Source: an uncultured Flavobacteriales bacterium
GTDB lineage: Bacteria > Bacteroidota > Bacteroidia > Flavobacteriales > Crocinitomicaceae
NCBI GenBank assembly: GCA_946479285.1
Contig: CAMLFH010000008.1
Location: 62,001 to 126,000, forward strand
Length of the DNA: 64,000 bases
Reading direction: 5' to 3'
Part shown: one piece after another, positions 53,301 through 62,395 of the stretch
How positions within the stretch are numbered: position 1 is the first letter of the stretch
Layout: each line of letters opens with the position of its first letter
The notes under the pieces: generated by a model
Told to the model about the DNA's origin: nothing
Database searches by the model: none
The model's input: only the letters and a program-made list of their open reading frames with translations
Program-made: the position numbers and the translations under genes

Positions 53301-54763
53301 TTTTCACGGATATCCGTGTTTTTATCAGCCGTTTTCAGTGCCTTGTCAGATCCTTCGATTTTCTTGTCAAGTTCGTGCTTTTTCTTCTCGGCCTTTTCCC
53401 GGTTTTCTACCTGCGTCTTCACACGGTCAAGAGAATCTTTCCCCTGATCACGGAATTGCTGAGCGGTCATGATCAATCCTTCTACGTTGACGTTGGCTTC
53501 TTCGTCCACACCCACACCTTCGCCGGCTTTGTCGGTTGCTTCTTCCACCTTGGCATCTTTTACAGGTGGTGGATTGTCGTAATCTTCCTTCACACCCTCA
53601 GGACCGGGATCTTCTTCTTTTTTTTCTTTTCCTTCGCCGGTTTTCTTTTCTTCTCCTTCTTCGGATTTTTCTTTTTCTCCCGTACCTTTGGTCTTTGAAT
53701 GCGCTGCTTTCTCTTCCTTCGGCTCTTTTCCCTTTGCTTTCTCCGAAACTTCTTTCTCTATGGCTTTATCCACTAGGTCTGCCGGTTGTCCTTCCGGATT
53801 TTTTGCATCGGCTTTTCCTTCTTCCGAATGTTTGGCTTCTTCCTTGGAATTTTCCTGTTCTTTCTTGCTCTCTTCAGCCAGTTTTTCCTGAACAGCAGGT
53901 TGTTTTTCAGCAATTGTTTCCTGTTCTTTTTCAGCGGGAGTATTTTGATTCGCTTGAAGGGGCTGTTTTCCTTTCAACTCCTCAGTTGTTTCTTTGACGA
54001 GATTTGCTGTCTTTTCTTCTGTTCCCGGAATGTTTTTTGCCTGGTTTTTTGCCTTGGCAACATCTGCCGGGTTGATGTTTTTATTGTCCGGATTTGAACT
54101 TTGGTTTTTGTTATCAGTTGGTTTTGCTGCTCCCTGCTGGATAGTATGCGTGAGCTCATGGGCCAGCAATTGCTTCCCGTCTTTCGAATTCGGATCGAAA
54201 TTTCCCTCATTGAAATAAATGTCTCCCTGGTTGGTGAAGGCTTTTGATTTCAGGGATTGATTCATGTCAGCTGCTTTCGTTCCGCTGTGGGTACGCACAT
54301 TGCTGAAATCGGCTCCAAAACCGGATTCCATTTCTGATTTCACTTCGGGAGCAAGAGGATTTCCCTGTCCTTTGCTTTCCTGCAGTTTGTCTCCAAGCTC
54401 AGGAGCAGCAAGGTCAGTACCCGGATCTGTTTCTTTGCGCTGAATAATTCCTTCGTGGCCGATAGCACCCATTTTGTCTTCGGTACCTTCTACATCCAGC
54501 TGACCCATTTGTCCGGGAGCTTCTTTGCGCTGAATGCGCGGAGTTACAGTTTGTGAAATTGGTTTCAATTGCACGGATGCCGGGCTTCCGGATGCTGTTG
54601 GTCCGGCAGCTGAAGCACCGCTTACAACACGATCGGCAGCAGTATCTGCTTCGTTTTCATGCTGGTCACCTGGCTGGTTTACAGCTAGTTTTGCCTGTAT
54701 TGCACCACGGCTCCGAAAAGGAGCACCGGAAGATTTATCGGGAGATTGGACTTTCGTCTTCAT
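50372..54763 (-). CDS. eCIS cargo protein: DUF4157 N-terminus with C-terminal GH-E-type nuclease domain
   Basis: 1463 residues. In order: a disordered start with HENEADTAADRVV (residues 35-47), the DUF4157 eCIS core domain (about 135-212) with the metalloprotease-like motif HELTH (202-206) followed by TIQQGA, a long Lys/Glu-rich linker (about 215-430), coiled coils (about 430-770), a hydrophobic section with two or three membrane-like helices (about 860-935), a second Thr/Lys-rich linker (about 1060-1200) and a C-terminal toxin-like domain. The last 85 residues carry DMGHSPVNAVDYWND, VREWMLDSDNYEL and NNRSDG, the pattern of the HNH/ENDO VII GH-E nucleases. Immunity-like genes follow at once. 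Probably loaded into the injection particle and cleaving DNA in target cells; this is inference. Confidence 0.85.
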   Translation of the reverse strand: MKTKVQSPDKSSGAPFRSRGAIQAKLAVNQPGDQHENEADTAADRVVSGASAAGPTASGSPASVQLKPISQTVTPRIQRKEAPGQMGQLDVEGTEDKMGAIGHEGIIQRKETDPGTDLAAPELGDKLQESKGQGNPLAPEVKSEMESGFGADFSNVRTHSGTKAADMNQSLKSKAFTNQGDIYFNEGNFDPNSKDGKQLLAHELTHTIQQGAAKPTDNKNQSSNPDNKNINPADVAKAKNQAKNIPGTEEKTANLVKETTEELKGKQPLQANQNTPAEKEQETIAEKQPAVQEKLAEESKKEQENSKEEAKHSEEGKADAKNPEGQPADLVDKAIEKEVSEKAKGKEPKEEKAAHSKTKGTGEKEKSEEGEEKKTGEGKEKKEEDPGPEGVKEDYDNPPPVKDAKVEEATDKAGEGVGVDEEANVNVEGLIMTAQQFRDQGKDSLDRVKTQVENREKAEKKKHELDKKIEGSDKALKTADKNTDIREKKMTKIMEKAIATSKQRQEKVSSEVGGYSDEVKKNKGTANDLKKEAGGLNKGSKENSNPDEKESGELSSNYEEMESGTATMAEGITGVGTVAAQQKVDAKTAKTKNVKTEKEYNQSKANVQKSKQKISSEKSRNTKAKSDSKSLKPKFDASKKKEEQLTKEGKSLMKTSFEMENETHRAQYFYYKDMKTIEGADEMIVQEELRVQSEMPNGPEALLFRYANMKGDAERETYVASLSQEDKQKLGFLLQQFNMNFEAWIENKKLEMGDRVEQKRAQKIEHYNVKRNKGLQSPLNKATKNIDKISKTGLMWTSLTKSLEGMWEGLKNITWADVSKIGLAMINPLETYNTIADAVGGIWTDLSDWKGFSEDPVGMILQKGSSVGVKLLTIAGVITGLLGVLSVLTSVAAFFFPPLIPVAAWLVGATATMFTVTFWLGLVTTVLSVLSGVKNIYNVHTAKTAEEIYQGNSKIRTDAANTTAGVMAMVGAKSPPVPLNMSKIGNIKNIVVKTYKTSSGFIKRGVRKIPRLISRSFKKETWTDLYAGFKKFSTKKADNILGGGNNKNIANKTDKLSDVSTKKVVKHTDQPKVSTPDKTTANFEKKMPDKTKQVDVETKNPVTTKQTDVSTDKLPEPSTSDLKKVETDMADGNVNKIDSKEPPKDPQVANGEKPAQSKILKDDPNLKDKDLDKFKKYEDKVDDSTKKKMKDDADSEVPKGKNHDSKTAALVMARIIAESNDKIDTPVSALLIELRALKTMKGVDDFGKEPLGPPGEFRIVMYGSKFTVDPKYTTKRQRDFDQEVRDRTDIDDEMKEKLLAYNKEVPNGTLEVDEVMENINNGEVFDPNTKRFGDPRRRDGLTRRDEYLGSTPGKKSKTGREVMDRMFNEDPPRIRNYPPISERTQFFDSKDQTWYNISEADMGHSPVNAVDYWNDTGIKYGAKHPKVREWMLDSDNYELQYYKNNRSDGAKLGKTYKDPISEL

Positions 54764-54776
54764 TTTAATTCGTGTA

Positions 54777-56204
54777 TTACCATTCTACAAATAGGAGGTC
54801 TTCCCGCCAGTCGATTTTAACGATTCCCAGGTTCCAGGGAAGTTTTTCGAGGAGAATGTCCTGTGCTTTCCGTTCGAATACCAGCCGCGTAGACTGAAAT
54901 TCTTCGGTAATTATTTTGGCTTCGCGCTGTAAAAATTCATTGCGAAGCAAGTCTGCGGAATCGCTTCTGAGCGCCGTCCAGTGTTCCAGGGCAGCTTCCA
55001 GTAATTTTCCGGCTTCTTCCTTGATTTCATCCGGTAAAGGAAGTGTTTGCTCAATGGGTTCGTCGGCAGGAATTCCACAGAGGAATTTTTCAAACAGCAG
55101 TTCGTATTCCCAGGGATTTTCATTTCCTGTGGCCAGGAAATGCAGTACGTGTACTGCCAGTTCCGGGTTGGTGAGCTGATCTTTCTCCAATAATCCGATT
55201 TCCGTAAAAAAAGGATTCAAAAAAGGGTGGAGGAGGATCAAACCTGCATGTTCAACCGGCGTGTAAAAATCGAGTGATTCTAATTTGTCCGCTTTTTTAG
55301 CCGGTTCGGTTTTTTCTTCCTCAATGGCTGTTCGTTTGTCCCGATGTTCCTGGATGATCGCCTCCATTTTTTTCCGTTTCAGGGAAAGTGCCTGACCGGT
55401 GATCGATTGAATAAACCGGACCACAATTCCCGCTTCGGCATCTTGTTTGTAAGCAGCCAAAGCAACGAGTTTTTCTGCTTTTTCAGCTGAAATCCGACCG
55501 GTTTTCCGGAATTCGAAAAAGGATTGGATCAACAGTGTCCACCAATTTTTCCTGGCCTTTTCATCGTGAAAACGCAAGCGGGTTTTCGGGAGCGTATCCG
55601 GGAGTTTTTCCGGGAAATGAAAGGCCCGTGTAAACCATTCGATCAAAACTGGTTCAGGTAACTGGAGAACCAGGCGTTTCAGGAACTGTTCACCGAAGTC
55701 GGCGTGAAGTTCCCGCACAAGTGTTTCGGTATCTGCTTGAGCCAGCTGCAGCAAATTAGCGGTTTTCATCATTTCGTTCAAAGAAGCATTTTTGCTGATC
55801 CACCAGGGTTTTGTTCCCGTTTTCAGAAAATGAAAAATAGATTGCAACTGCCTTTTTGGTACGGAAATCAGCTGTCCCGGAGCATGCGGATCAGGAATTG
55901 ACTCTTCTGCAAGCGGAATCTGTGCTTCCATTTCTTTCCGGATAGCAGAACCGATCAATCTGTCAATATCCCCGTAAGTCAGGTCTGTTGATGCGGCAGA
56001 CACTTGGATAGAAAGACTTTCGAGAGTGAGTACTCTCCCGTTTAACTTTTTTTCCAGTTCTTCAAAGAGTTCTTCCAAAACAGGAGACAAGCTGCCCGAC
56101 ACGAAGCCGGCAGCGTTGTCTTTCAGGGCATAGCCTTTTTCCCTGGAGTTGGTTTCTACTTCCACGATCAATTTATGGACGATATGTTGCGGTTCAGTAT
56201 TCAT
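54777..56204 (-). CDS. Contractile injection system tape-measure protein
   Basis: 475 residues, cytoplasmic before assembly. Matches the CIS tape-measure family (Afp14-like): an N-terminal segment HIVHKLIVEVETN, leucine-rich helical repeats (NLLQLAQADTETLVREL), a segment TPVEHAGLILLHPFLNPFF, and the characteristic C-terminus PWNLGIVKIDWREDLLFVEW. It would set the length of the inner tube. Shorter than many family members. Thirteen bases before the cargo gene. Confidence 0.85.
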   Translation of the reverse strand: MNTEPQHIVHKLIVEVETNSREKGYALKDNAAGFVSGSLSPVLEELFEELEKKLNGRVLTLESLSIQVSAASTDLTYGDIDRLIGSAIRKEMEAQIPLAEESIPDPHAPGQLISVPKRQLQSIFHFLKTGTKPWWISKNASLNEMMKTANLLQLAQADTETLVRELHADFGEQFLKRLVLQLPEPVLIEWFTRAFHFPEKLPDTLPKTRLRFHDEKARKNWWTLLIQSFFEFRKTGRISAEKAEKLVALAAYKQDAEAGIVVRFIQSITGQALSLKRKKMEAIIQEHRDKRTAIEEEKTEPAKKADKLESLDFYTPVEHAGLILLHPFLNPFFTEIGLLEKDQLTNPELAVHVLHFLATGNENPWEYELLFEKFLCGIPADEPIEQTLPLPDEIKEEAGKLLEAALEHWTALRSDSADLLRNEFLQREAKIITEEFQSTRLVFERKAQDILLEKLPWNLGIVKIDWREDLLFVEW

Positions 56205-56229
56205 GACAGATTGATTCGGATCTTAGGAT

Positions 56230-59200
56230 TTATTTTTTCTTCCAGTTAACTGAATTCCGTAGTTTGTTAAGGTTTATCCAGGAATCTGAATCAGGCTCTC
56301 GTAAACCAATGACTTCATCGATGAAAAATATGTTTTCAGGTGAATTGGAAGGAATTCCTAGAGTAGGCAGCGATGGAACATTTTCTACATCCATTTGATT
56401 GGTATAAGTCATGAGCATGTCAGTAATCGCATCTTTATTAAAGATCGCTTCCTCCTGGCAGCGAATCAGTGCTAATCCAAGAAGCATCGAATTGTGATAA
56501 ACACTCACCAGCCCTTGTGTAGTTTCACCTTCTGAATGTGCAACATAGATGTCATCAAACAAAGATTTGGCAATTGCTTCCAAGTGAGTTCCGATCGTAG
56601 TATTCTTATCTCCGGATAAATATCCGGGCATGTTTGCATACACCTGGGTGTAGAAATTTGCTAAGTCAGTGATGGCTTCTTGTGTCAGATCGTATTCCGA
56701 AACAGTCTGATTGAATTGGTTTCTCAGTACAGCATATTTTTCAGATGACTGACTTTCACAGAATCCCGGAGGAGCTAGTTCAAATTCGAATTCTTTCTCA
56801 AGGGTAAGCGGACACTGATCTTCATTTTCTGAAAGAACAGTCAGTCTTACAGTTGCTTGAGTGATCGGTGTTGCATAGGTATGTGTAGGAGCCTTTTCCA
56901 TGGAGGTTGTTCCATCACCAAAATCCCAGAAGTATGAATATTTTGTTGGATCTTCTCCTGAAGGAAGTTCACAATCAAACTCAACAGTTGCGTCGGTAAT
57001 CGGATTACCCGGAGCGATCATTTCAGCAACAGTAGCTTTGTGTAAGGTGAGTTCCGCGTTGGTTTCGTGACCATTCAGGGTGAAATGGATCACCTGGTCG
57101 TAAGCACTCTCAGGAACCAATGCCGGATCAATAACCAATTCATCACCATCAGCAGAGACTCCTGCAACAGTTGGTGATAATGCTACTGTTCCATTAGCGG
57201 GGTAGCGGTATAATGGTATTCTGGCAATTTTACCTTCTTCCACGCAAATTGAATTACTTCCCAAACGAAGGTCTGCGATAATTTCCGGCATAATAAATCC
57301 AACCGGTCTGCAGTCCGAACAACAGAGATATGGCAAGGTAAAATCGGCAACTACTGTGTTTTCACCTATTCCGCTTACTGCATTTCGCACATAAACCAAC
57401 AGGAAGGTATCTCCCTGGTGAACTCCGGCAAGATGTTCCATTCCCGGATGGTGTTCCTGGAATTTTGCAAGACTTAACCCGATCAGGATATCTCTTTTTC
57501 GCTTTTCAATTTCGTCGTAAATCAATTGCAGTTTTTCTGCACTGCAGCACAATGCCGTGGTATCTACCGACAACGTGTAAAGCATAGACAAAACAGGTCT
57601 TGAAACTTGTGCGCTAATAGTAGAAGCTTTGACAAACGTTTTTCGTGCAGCACCGCACAGGTTTGTAGCAGTGACGTGTATAGAATCAATGACGTTTGGA
57701 AGTACGTCGGCTAAAGTTGCCGGACTTTTATCGATTAGTACATAAGCCTGGGAGAGTACATCATTCGGAGCTTTCAAGGTTGCGTCAACCAGGTCTTTCT
57801 CCTCCGTGGTGTAATCGAATCGGTCGATTAGATTATCTACCTGTGCCATGATATCGTTTCCGGAACAGCCATGGAATCGGTCTATGACAGGGAGCATAAT
57901 AACACCCAAAGAGTTTACTCCGGGATACATATTTTCTTTAACCACATTGTTGTCCACTGCAGCAACTTCTTCTTCAGCAATCGGATACATGAAGTCTTCA
58001 ACCAGGTAGTTTGTACCCAATGTTTGCGTACTGAAAGCCGAATAGTATTTGGAAACTTTACCAAGTAAGCAGTTGTGTTCCTGTTTCCAGGCATCCAGCA
58101 ATATCTGAAGATCTTCAAAATGGCAGGCATAGTCATCCATGTTGATAGGATCTGTCTCATTAATCGTGATTCCCAGTGCTTTTACATCGAATGCCAACCC
58201 ATATTGGTTTTTCAGATTATTAATTCGCTGCATGGCCATTTGGTAAGTATATCCCTGGTGCCCCTCGATATTCAGAAAATTGTGCGGTTCCAGGTTGTAT
58301 CTCAAAGGAAACTGAATCGGTCCGGATGGATCCAGGAAATTCGTGTAATAGCTCAGATTACGGTTCTGTTTGTTGAGCTGGTACTTATCGTAATTCCATG
58401 TTTCCAGTAAGCGTTGAAAATTTCCTCCCCCCAAATAAAACGGAACAGCTTTGTGCTCAAGTGTAGAGCGATAGTAAGAAGGCGTGATTCGGACTTCACC
58501 TGCGGGAATCTCTCCCTGATAGGAGTTGAGTATTTGAATGGTACGATCTACATACAAATTGAAGCGTTCGCACCAGTTTTTTTCATCCTCCAGGATAGGA
58601 GATTTGTAGAACTCGTGACGGTATTCTTTCAGGTAACGGTCCTGTGTTGTTGGAATAAGTCTTCCAAGGAGCAAATGTTTCTGAAACGAACGGATATCCG
58701 GGTTGCAGTTGCAAACGCTATCCATAAACAGGTCTTTCAACTCATTGTACCCGTTTACCAAATCGCGTAAAAGATCGTAGCGGTATTGAAAGAACAGGGT
58801 AGGGTAAGTTGCTCCGGCCCCGAAAAACTGGTCTATTTTCGCTTTGATCTCGTTTGCTTTGGAAGTCATTCCCAGTTTACTCAACATGGTGGTATACCCG
58901 TTTTTGAGTTTCCCGATGATGTTTTCGGCCTGGATGGCATTCAGATAATTGGATCGCAATGCAGCAAAAGTTGCCGAATTGGTTGCATTTACGGTTACAC
59001 GCTGAAGAGATACTTCGTCAATGTTCAGATAGGTTGAGATGAGGTAATTTGCATCAAAGATCGTATCGTTTGAAAGGATGTAATCCGCATCTGATTCGGA
59101 AGTAAGCAATACCCGCATTTTACGGATGTTCTTAATTCCCTGGTTTTCACAATCAATCCCCGTACATGCATTGGGATCTTCCTCATAGCTTTCAAGATAA

Positions 59201-59673
59201 AGCAATACCACCAGGTTTTGAAGGTCCATTCTGGAACTGATGAGTTGATCCGAAGGTGAAGCATCTGCTTCCGAAATAACTTCCCAAAGATTGAGTTGTA
59301 CCTCCGTGCTGTTGATGGTTCTCCAGAAAGGAGGATAATGGGCATTGCTGTCATCGAATGCTCTGTAATACTTGAATTGCAGATTCGGAATATCAATTAT
59401 TTCCAGTCCCGGATTATTCGGGTCAACCTGCGATAATTTAAACAGATCACCGTCAGTGGTAATGCCTGCTCCTTGCGTAACGATCAATTCGCCATTGGGG
59501 TTGTACTGAACTTTGAATCCGCATACGATTCCAACGCCGCTTAAAAAAATGCGTGACAATCGGTCCTGGTCTTCAAAGTAATTCAGGAATTCATTCAACT
59601 GCCCTGCTGTAAGTACCTGGTCCGGCACAAATGTGCGATAAGAGGGTGTGATTGTGGTCAACTTTGTTTCCAT
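56230..59673 (-). CDS. Large eCIS-associated protein with PKD domain
   Basis: 1147 residues without signal peptide. The N-terminus (FVPDQVLTAGQLNEFLNYFE, then RLSRIFLSGVGIVCGF and GAGITTDGDLF) resembles proteins found in Bacteroidota contractile-injection loci. The middle is mixed helical and beta. A PKD domain sits at about residues 885-975 (FWDFGDGTTSMEKAP), and about 160 helical residues follow. Position between baseplate and tape-measure genes suggests a baseplate, sheath-cap or tail-fibre role; PKD domains often bind surfaces or sugars. No exact family assigned. Confidence 0.7.
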   Translation of the reverse strand: METKLTTITPSYRTFVPDQVLTAGQLNEFLNYFEDQDRLSRIFLSGVGIVCGFKVQYNPNGELIVTQGAGITTDGDLFKLSQVDPNNPGLEIIDIPNLQFKYYRAFDDSNAHYPPFWRTINSTEVQLNLWEVISEADASPSDQLISSRMDLQNLVVLLYLESYEEDPNACTGIDCENQGIKNIRKMRVLLTSESDADYILSNDTIFDANYLISTYLNIDEVSLQRVTVNATNSATFAALRSNYLNAIQAENIIGKLKNGYTTMLSKLGMTSKANEIKAKIDQFFGAGATYPTLFFQYRYDLLRDLVNGYNELKDLFMDSVCNCNPDIRSFQKHLLLGRLIPTTQDRYLKEYRHEFYKSPILEDEKNWCERFNLYVDRTIQILNSYQGEIPAGEVRITPSYYRSTLEHKAVPFYLGGGNFQRLLETWNYDKYQLNKQNRNLSYYTNFLDPSGPIQFPLRYNLEPHNFLNIEGHQGYTYQMAMQRINNLKNQYGLAFDVKALGITINETDPINMDDYACHFEDLQILLDAWKQEHNCLLGKVSKYYSAFSTQTLGTNYLVEDFMYPIAEEEVAAVDNNVVKENMYPGVNSLGVIMLPVIDRFHGCSGNDIMAQVDNLIDRFDYTTEEKDLVDATLKAPNDVLSQAYVLIDKSPATLADVLPNVIDSIHVTATNLCGAARKTFVKASTISAQVSRPVLSMLYTLSVDTTALCCSAEKLQLIYDEIEKRKRDILIGLSLAKFQEHHPGMEHLAGVHQGDTFLLVYVRNAVSGIGENTVVADFTLPYLCCSDCRPVGFIMPEIIADLRLGSNSICVEEGKIARIPLYRYPANGTVALSPTVAGVSADGDELVIDPALVPESAYDQVIHFTLNGHETNAELTLHKATVAEMIAPGNPITDATVEFDCELPSGEDPTKYSYFWDFGDGTTSMEKAPTHTYATPITQATVRLTVLSENEDQCPLTLEKEFEFELAPPGFCESQSSEKYAVLRNQFNQTVSEYDLTQEAITDLANFYTQVYANMPGYLSGDKNTTIGTHLEAIAKSLFDDIYVAHSEGETTQGLVSVYHNSMLLGLALIRCQEEAIFNKDAITDMLMTYTNQMDVENVPSLPTLGIPSNSPENIFFIDEVIGLREPDSDSWINLNKLRNSVNWKKK

Positions 59674-59695
59674 ATTTTTTCCTTATTTCTTTTAA

Positions 59696-62395
59696 TTATA
59701 ATGTTCCTAGTTTTGTTCTTCCGAGGATAATATCATCGGTTTGATCTTCTTCTTCAGCGTCGCAATCATGCAGTTTCCCGGTTGGGAAAATGGTATGAAG
59801 GTCTTGCAGAATATCTATAAGTGCTTCGAGTTCATCTTCCGGATGGAAAGAATCCATCGGTGATTTGGCGATCAGGTAATCCTTGTAAGCTTTTTCGAAT
59901 AGGAGTAATTGGTTCTCCGTATTCGGTACTTCTCCTTTTCGCGATCCGATCCAGCAGATTTTTGCAAGAATATGCGCCGGAAGTTCTTCCCGGATAAGTT
60001 CTTCCATGAAGTTTCGGAAGTAACTATCTGAGAATCGCTGGGTGTAACCCGGAAGTACAACACTCACCCGGAAGGAGTAAGGATCGATACCGCAGCAGGA
60101 TTCTTTGCAATCGTCTGCACAAGCCTCCAGGAAATACTTTGAAGGTGTGTCCGGGAAATCGCTATCCGGGCGCAGCAATATGTGTTCCACCACAAACATG
60201 CCCTCTTCCGTAAAATCATACTTCATGAATCGGATGGTTTCCAATAAGGAAACTTCCATTTGTGGAGCAGTTGAAAAATAGATCAGCTGCTTTGCAACGA
60301 TGTAATTGGGGTCCGTATTTGGAAGTTCCGGGTCGACAACGGCAAAATAGAAATTGTTGCTTCCGGATACTTTTACCTGTATGTTATCGATCACTTGGTT
60401 GGCAGTCACTCCGGCTTCAAATGCCTCTTCAATTTTTTCCTCGCTGGTTTCAATTAATTGGAGCACCGCGAAATAGAGGTTGTTGATCGCTTTTTTGTAG
60501 GTCGTGTAACTGTTTTCAGCTGAAAGAATGACTGTCCCTGAAGCATTCCGTATGCGCCATTTGAACATTCCGGGAGTTACTTCATAGATTTCGATAAAAG
60601 ATTCCGATAAATCCCTGCGGAAATAGTTTTTCATACCCGAAAGCCTTGCTACCCGTTTTTCAACTCCTGATACATTTCCGGTATCCCATAATTCTGAAAC
60701 CGGTTGATGGTAGTAGTTGAAGCCAAGTCCACGTTCGCTGCTCAGAGTCACGTATTCTTTCAGGAAGATTTCCTTGGATTTCAGGATCATTTCACTGGTG
60801 AAAGAGCCATACAGTTCTTTCATTACAAAAGCATATTCGCTGAAATTTTCTGAAAAACGAGCCAGTAAGTGATCCAGCAATTGATTTCTTCTTGCCACAT
60901 CGTCTGTCAATCCGTGGAATAATTGCTCCGACAATAAGGTATTGTCATTTTGAGGGTAACTATTCACCAGGTCACTGAACCCGCTAATATCTGATACAGC
61001 TTGTGTAAAGTAGGTATTGCTCAGTTCGGAATTAATGGATAAAAGCTTTTTAGCATTTTCCAGGTGTGAAAAATAAGATGCCAGAATCTGATCGAAAAAC
61101 AACAAATAGGCTTTCAGCTGTTTTGCTTTCGACTTACGTGCGGTGTCAGCGGAAGATGCCAGACCTTCCTGCCCGATGCCGTATGTGTCCGGAAAATCGT
61201 TCTGAATGGTTGTGTACCATCCGGTGTCTAAAGCTTGTCCCGAAGGGATTTCAGGAAAACGGTTCTGTGCCGCCTGGTCATCGGAAGCATCTTCCTCCGC
61301 TTTTAATTCCTGGTAAATCTCCTCAGATCTTTTTTTGTTTACGCGAACCGGGAGCTGGTCTTTTTTATAGTTGAAAACGCTCTGATCGCAAAGACGCGGT
61401 CTTTTATTCGGATCAATGCAAAGTAGCCAGGTATCCGGGTTATTCGTACCCGAGCAGTTTCCAATAGAGATTTCAGTGACCTGCTTTACTCCCGGAATAT
61501 CCATGAGGATGTTGATGATGTCGGATAAACGGACTTCTTTTCTTAGCCCGGCTTTTCTCAGCTCATCGGTATCGATAAATCCGTTTTCGAGCAGTGGTCC
61601 TTCGAATATTTCATCCATCCGGTATCCTTTTTCCAGCATTTGCTTCAAGGAGTAGAAATGAACGCGGGGAGAGAGATAATCTTCGATAGCAAGTAAGATC
61701 CGTGCGTTGACTTCATCTTCGTCTGCTTCGTTTTCGAGACCTGCTTGTACGCAAATAGAGATAGGTTGTTCTTCGACTTCGTCGATTTTAACCAAATCCT
61801 CGCATAAGTTACGGTTTGCATGGTATTTCGATCTGATCAGTAATTTGATGGAGTTGATCTTCTGCTGGCGTTGCGGATCATCATTGTCAACATCGAAATC
61901 CACCAGGATTCGGTTCAATCCTTTTAAATTGAATTCTTTGAGATCTTCGGGTAAGATGTTCGGGAACAATTCCGGGTTGTAGGCAAGTGCGCCATCCTTA
62001 CAATTGGCATAAACCGTCACTTCGTAAGGGATGATCCAGCAGTTTCTGACTCCTTCGATATCCAGGAATAATTTGCGGTAATCGAGTGGAGTGATTGCAC
62101 GGTTCGGCAGGATTTGCTCTGCGGTATAAAATTGTTGGGATATCGGTTTACTTCCTTCCTGTCCTGTGAGAAGATCGGCAATGGGAAGACTGGCCCTGTT
62201 TCCCAGGTCGGTAATCGCATAAGAGAGCATTTCCAGGATGGTGATTCCGGGATCGTGTTCGTTGTAATCCGTCCAGAGCCCGCCACCCATCGATGCAATG
62301 TGCTGTATACCGATGCGTCGCAGGTAGTCAAAATCGAGATCGTTTCCCGTTGAGACGTCCCGGTTTATAGTGATACTGTTCTTTAAAGTTGGCAT
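59696..62395 (-). CDS. eCIS baseplate protein, Afp12-like
   Basis: 899 residues. N-terminal signature DYLRRIGIQHIASMGGGLW, then DYNEHDPGITILEMLSYAITDL, typical of the Afp12/gp6-like baseplate wedge component of eCIS particles. Further hallmarks are the repeated mention of late segments such as LLFFDQILASYFSHLENAK and HILLRPDSDFPD. It overlaps the preceding baseplate gene by 13 bases and is followed by the PKD protein after 22 bases. Confidence 0.85.
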   Translation of the reverse strand: MPTLKNSITINRDVSTGNDLDFDYLRRIGIQHIASMGGGLWTDYNEHDPGITILEMLSYAITDLGNRASLPIADLLTGQEGSKPISQQFYTAEQILPNRAITPLDYRKLFLDIEGVRNCWIIPYEVTVYANCKDGALAYNPELFPNILPEDLKEFNLKGLNRILVDFDVDNDDPQRQQKINSIKLLIRSKYHANRNLCEDLVKIDEVEEQPISICVQAGLENEADEDEVNARILLAIEDYLSPRVHFYSLKQMLEKGYRMDEIFEGPLLENGFIDTDELRKAGLRKEVRLSDIINILMDIPGVKQVTEISIGNCSGTNNPDTWLLCIDPNKRPRLCDQSVFNYKKDQLPVRVNKKRSEEIYQELKAEEDASDDQAAQNRFPEIPSGQALDTGWYTTIQNDFPDTYGIGQEGLASSADTARKSKAKQLKAYLLFFDQILASYFSHLENAKKLLSINSELSNTYFTQAVSDISGFSDLVNSYPQNDNTLLSEQLFHGLTDDVARRNQLLDHLLARFSENFSEYAFVMKELYGSFTSEMILKSKEIFLKEYVTLSSERGLGFNYYHQPVSELWDTGNVSGVEKRVARLSGMKNYFRRDLSESFIEIYEVTPGMFKWRIRNASGTVILSAENSYTTYKKAINNLYFAVLQLIETSEEKIEEAFEAGVTANQVIDNIQVKVSGSNNFYFAVVDPELPNTDPNYIVAKQLIYFSTAPQMEVSLLETIRFMKYDFTEEGMFVVEHILLRPDSDFPDTPSKYFLEACADDCKESCCGIDPYSFRVSVVLPGYTQRFSDSYFRNFMEELIREELPAHILAKICWIGSRKGEVPNTENQLLLFEKAYKDYLIAKSPMDSFHPEDELEALIDILQDLHTIFPTGKLHDCDAEEEDQTDDIILGRTKLGTL

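Noticed and set aside
52020..54794. Many long open frames on the plus strand opposite the DUF4157 cargo gene
   Set aside because: They are mirror frames of a Lys/Glu-rich coding sequence, giving Phe/Leu/Ser-rich translations without starts, domains or promoters.
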